NCBI GenBank assembly: GCA_018677115.1
Contig: JAHHOC010000255.1
Coordinates: forward strand, 1 to 8,978
Direction: 5' to 3'
Length of the DNA: 8,978 nucleotides
Origin: Arenicella sp.
Lineage (GTDB): Bacteria; Pseudomonadota; Gammaproteobacteria; Arenicellales; Arenicellaceae
Both the position numbers and the translations under genes were made by a program. Shown piece by piece: positions 7,569 to 8,978 of the stretch. The notes under the pieces are model-generated. The model was not told the origin of the DNA and searched no databases. It saw only the letters and a list, made by a program, of their open reading frames with translations. Numbering within the stretch: position 1 is the stretch's first letter; the number at the start of each line of letters is the position of its first letter.

Positions 7569-7725
7569 AACACGGGGTTTATCGCATACTGGGGCTCGAC
7601 TCCATTGCGGTTGAAAGAATTGTCTAGGGTAGGCAGTCCCCCCAAACGACATCCCCTTGGAATACCACTCAAAAAGGTATTTCGCCTACCCTGGACATCT
7701 TCCCCTTTCTATTTATTTCCTTTTC
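7569..7725 (+). ncRNA. Candidate structured small RNA or long leader downstream of engB
   Basis: The core is a nested fold. A 14-bp outer stem pairs 7621-7634 with 7684-7697, and an 8-bp inner hairpin pairs 7659-7666 with 7676-7683. The inner hairpin abuts the 3' outer arm, so the helices could stack. The 5' side is a 24-base unpaired, C-rich segment (six C at 7638-7643, four at 7653-7656), suited to pairing with G-rich ribosome binding sites. Both stems contain one G-U pair that becomes A-C on the other strand, so the fold favours plus-strand transcription. A small hairpin at 7590-7604 precedes it and a pyrimidine-rich, U-rich tract (7698-7725) follows. The ends are guesses from the promoter-like sequence and this tract. 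Spot 42 lies downstream of engB (yihA) in E. coli, but I see no sequence match to it. An alternative is a long leader of the downstream lipoprotein gene. Confidence 0.4.
7621..7697 (+). repeat. Nested inverted repeat (14-bp outer stem, 8-bp inner stem)
   Basis: Outer arms TGTCTAGGGTAGGC (7621-7634) and GCCTACCCTGGACA (7684-7697) are complementary over 14 bases, one pair being G-U. Inner arms GGAATACC (7659-7666) and GGTATTTC (7676-7683) pair over 8 bases, again with one G-U, around a 9-base loop. This is the strongest secondary structure seen outside the cytochrome terminator. Confidence 0.85.
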
Positions 7726-7763
7726 TACCAGCCCTGACCCGGCCGAGTGCTGTGTACTTTTTG

Positions 7764-7801
7764 CAGCAACACCAAGCCGATACCGCCAATTATCGTTGCT
7801 G
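7764..7801 (+). repeat. Second, smaller nested inverted repeat
   Basis: CAGCAAC (7764-7770) pairs perfectly with GTTGCTG (7795-7801), and inside it GATA (7779-7782) pairs with TATC (7791-7794), directly abutting the 3' outer arm. The layout copies the larger fold upstream on a smaller scale. Without a T-rich tail it is not a terminator. It could be chance. Confidence 0.35.
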
Positions 7802-7831
7802 TTTCACTGGCACAATTAATCTTGCGAGATG

Positions 7832-7860
7832 TCGAGAAAGACCGCACTTTAATTTATACT
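7832..7860 (+). promoter_or_regulatory. Promoter-like sequence for the M14 lipoprotein gene (upstream candidate)
   Basis: TCGAGA (7832-7837), a 17-base spacer and TATACT (7855-7860, five of six matches). Transcription would start about 7867, giving a leader of about 43 bases with only a weak Shine-Dalgarno-like ACGGAT before the ATG. Confidence 0.45.
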
Positions 7861-7870
7861 AGCAACATGA

Positions 7871-7899
7871 TTGACAAGATAGTCTAGCGGCTCTGTAAC
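7871..7899 (+). promoter_or_regulatory. Alternative promoter for the M14 lipoprotein gene (downstream candidate)
   Basis: A perfect TTGACA (7871-7876), a 17-base spacer and TGTAAC (7894-7899, four of six). Transcription would start about 7906, only about four bases before the ATG, making the mRNA almost leaderless. It may act with, or instead of, the promoter at 7832-7860. Confidence 0.35.
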
Positions 7900-7909
7900 G
7901 GATAGATCG

Positions 7910-8978
7910 ATGACTTACCGGAAAACGATTTATGCGCTGGGATGCGCAGTGCTTCTCTCTTTGTCCGCCTGTAAAAGGCCAGGACAATCGACTGCCGAGT
8001 CTACTTCTGGTGATGAATTGCTTAAGGATGGTTTTTACGGCGAACCCGCGACTGATCAGCAACAAGCGGACGAAGTTATCAAATCCGATGAGGACATAGT
8101 TGCCAGCATGGAGTTTTCGACCATCGAGGACTCACAAACTGCGCCAACCAATGAGCCTGTACCGGAAAATGCCTGTGATGGGCAACATGCCGAATCTAAC
8201 GATTTGCCAGTTATTTCCAGCCAGCAAGCCTGCGAGCGCATTGCAAATCGCCTGGCCAGTGTTTCACTGGAAGATTGTGAACAAGCCAAGCTCAGTCTAA
8301 GCAATTGTAAATCCATAGAGCAGTTTCCTATTCTGGTGCGCGAATTCGCACCCTTGCCGAATCGTGAACCGCAGGGTCGTATATTGGTTATTGGCGGTAC
8401 CCATGGTGATGAGCTCACTTCTGTGAGTATAATTTTCAGGTGGATTGAAAAATTAAACCTGCACCACTCCGGCATGTTTCACTGGCGCATCGCGCCGATG
8501 ATCAATCCGGATGGAGTGTTAAGAAAAGCAGCGTCCCGCACCAATCAACGTGGAGTTGACCTGAACAGGAACCTGCCGAGCGATGATTGGAACCAGAACG
8601 CGCTGCGCTACTGGGAAGAAAAGAGCGGCAAGAACAAGCGCCGTTACCCGGGACCCCATGCCGCCAGCGAACCCGAAACACAGTGGCTAGTGGACGAAAT
8701 TGACACTTTCAAACCCGACGCAATAATCAGCGTGCATGCACCTTTTGGGGTTGTCGACTATGATGCGCTAGTTCTGAAGACAGCCCCTAAAAATCTTGGG
8801 AAACTGGTGCTGAACCTGCTGGGAACCTATCCCGGCTCGCTAGGCAATTACGCCGGCATTAACCGCAATATTCCGGTAATCACACTGGAATTACCCCATG
8901 CATGGGTTATGCCTTCAGAGACTGAAACAGCGAAAATCTGGTCGGATATTGTAAGCTGGTTAAGGAAGAACATAAATC
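7910..8978 (+). CDS. Lipoprotein with M14 zinc-carboxypeptidase (MpaA-like) domain, 3' end cut by window edge
   Basis: Probable membrane-anchored metallopeptidase; MpaA-type relatives cleave peptidoglycan-derived peptides, but the substrate here is unknown. 356 codons are visible without a stop. The N-terminus is a lipoprotein signal with lipobox LSAC (C21), followed by K22, so envelope attachment is expected. Residues 24-100 are an acidic, Ser/Thr/Gln-rich linker with no predicted fold. A segment with four cysteines (C89, C108, C123, C133) precedes the catalytic domain. The domain shows zinc ligands H165 and E168 (GGTHGDE) and H276 (SVHAP), NPDG (199-202), the substrate-binding pair N219-R220 in GVDLNRNLP, and a catalytic glutamate E327 in TLELPH. 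All key residues are present, so it should be active. The last visible residues look like the final helix, so little is probably missing. The ATG gives a normal signal peptide. The Shine-Dalgarno is weak. Confidence 0.92.
   Translation, partial: MTYRKTIYALGCAVLLSLSACKRPGQSTAESTSGDELLKDGFYGEPATDQQQADEVIKSDEDIVASMEFSTIEDSQTAPTNEPVPENACDGQHAESNDLPVISSQQACERIANRLASVSLEDCEQAKLSLSNCKSIEQFPILVREFAPLPNREPQGRILVIGGTHGDELTSVSIIFRWIEKLNLHHSGMFHWRIAPMINPDGVLRKAASRTNQRGVDLNRNLPSDDWNQNALRYWEEKSGKNKRRYPGPHAASEPETQWLVDEIDTFKPDAIISVHAPFGVVDYDALVLKTAPKNLGKLVLNLLGTYPGSLGNYAGINRNIPVITLELPHAWVMPSETETAKIWSDIVSWLRKNIN

Larger units (their letters stand above)
7504..7909. other. 406-base intergenic region without a convincing protein gene
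   Basis: In order it holds the engB terminator-like hairpin with an overlapping promoter-like sequence, the nested 14+8-bp fold, a pyrimidine-rich tract, a smaller nested fold, and two alternative promoters for the lipoprotein gene. The one sizeable open frame on the plus strand (from 7563) has no ribosome binding site and no recognisable protein features. The region is more A/T-rich than the flanking genes. Confidence 0.6.

Noticed and set aside
7621..7697. The nested inverted repeat read as a miniature transposable element or attachment site.
   Set aside because: There is no flanking target-site duplication, transposase or integrase, and only one copy in the window. The G-U pairs fit an RNA fold better.
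7569..7725. Identity with Spot 42 or ErsA.
   Set aside because: Only the position relative to engB is suggestive. The sequence does not resemble Spot 42, whose gene in E. coli lies on the strand opposite engB, whereas the fold here favours the engB strand.
7563..7862. A 99-codon plus-strand open frame filling most of the engB-lipoprotein interval.
   Set aside because: No Shine-Dalgarno precedes its ATG, the product shows no domain, signal peptide or family resemblance, and it runs through both RNA-like folds and into the -10 of the next gene. It is probably a chance frame.
7867..7887. A six-codon upstream open frame (MIDKIV) in the lipoprotein leader.
   Set aside because: There is no ribosome binding site, the peptide has no attenuation-like composition, and such short frames are common by chance.

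Overview
This window looks like ordinary chromosomal DNA from a gammaproteobacterium, probably in the Pseudomonas/Cellvibrio/marine Cellvibrionales neighbourhood. That placement is inferred from a diheme cytochrome c4 gene divergent from engB, an arrangement familiar in Pseudomonas and relatives, from moderate GC content, and from the protein sequences. No insertion sequence, prophage, CRISPR array, tRNA or rRNA is visible.

Layout. Bases 1-5998 (minus strand) hold a two-gene DNA-repair operon of AddAB (RexAB) type. The upstream gene (3281-5998) encodes a 905-residue AddB-like nuclease with a PD-(D/E)XK domain and an iron-sulfur cysteine set. The downstream gene (1-3291, running off the left edge) encodes a UvrD/RecB-like helicase-nuclease. 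The two overlap by 11 bases, and the second has its own Shine-Dalgarno sequence inside the first. Together they probably resect double-strand breaks for homologous recombination. A strong intrinsic terminator at 6051-6082 separates this operon from the minus-strand cytochrome c4 gene (6096-6707).

The 151-base divergent interval 6708-6858 carries a clear sigma-70-type promoter for cytochrome c4. For engB (6859-7503, plus strand, an essential ribosome-assembly GTPase) it carries an extended -10 element so close to the start codon that the mRNA may be leaderless.

The 406-base interval 7504-7909 is the least explained part. It holds a terminator-like hairpin after engB, an overlapping promoter-like sequence, and a striking nested RNA fold: a 14-bp stem enclosing an 8-bp hairpin and a C-rich loop. 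Its two G-U pairs make it fully paired only as a plus-strand transcript. A second, weaker fold of the same layout follows, then promoter-like sequences for the last gene. The best reading is a candidate small RNA or structured leader; the region downstream of engB is also where enterobacteria carry Spot 42.

Bases 7910-8978 encode a lipoprotein with an M14 zinc-carboxypeptidase domain, probably a cell-envelope peptidase or peptidoglycan amidase, cut by the right edge. Apart from the repair pair, the genes do not form one pathway.
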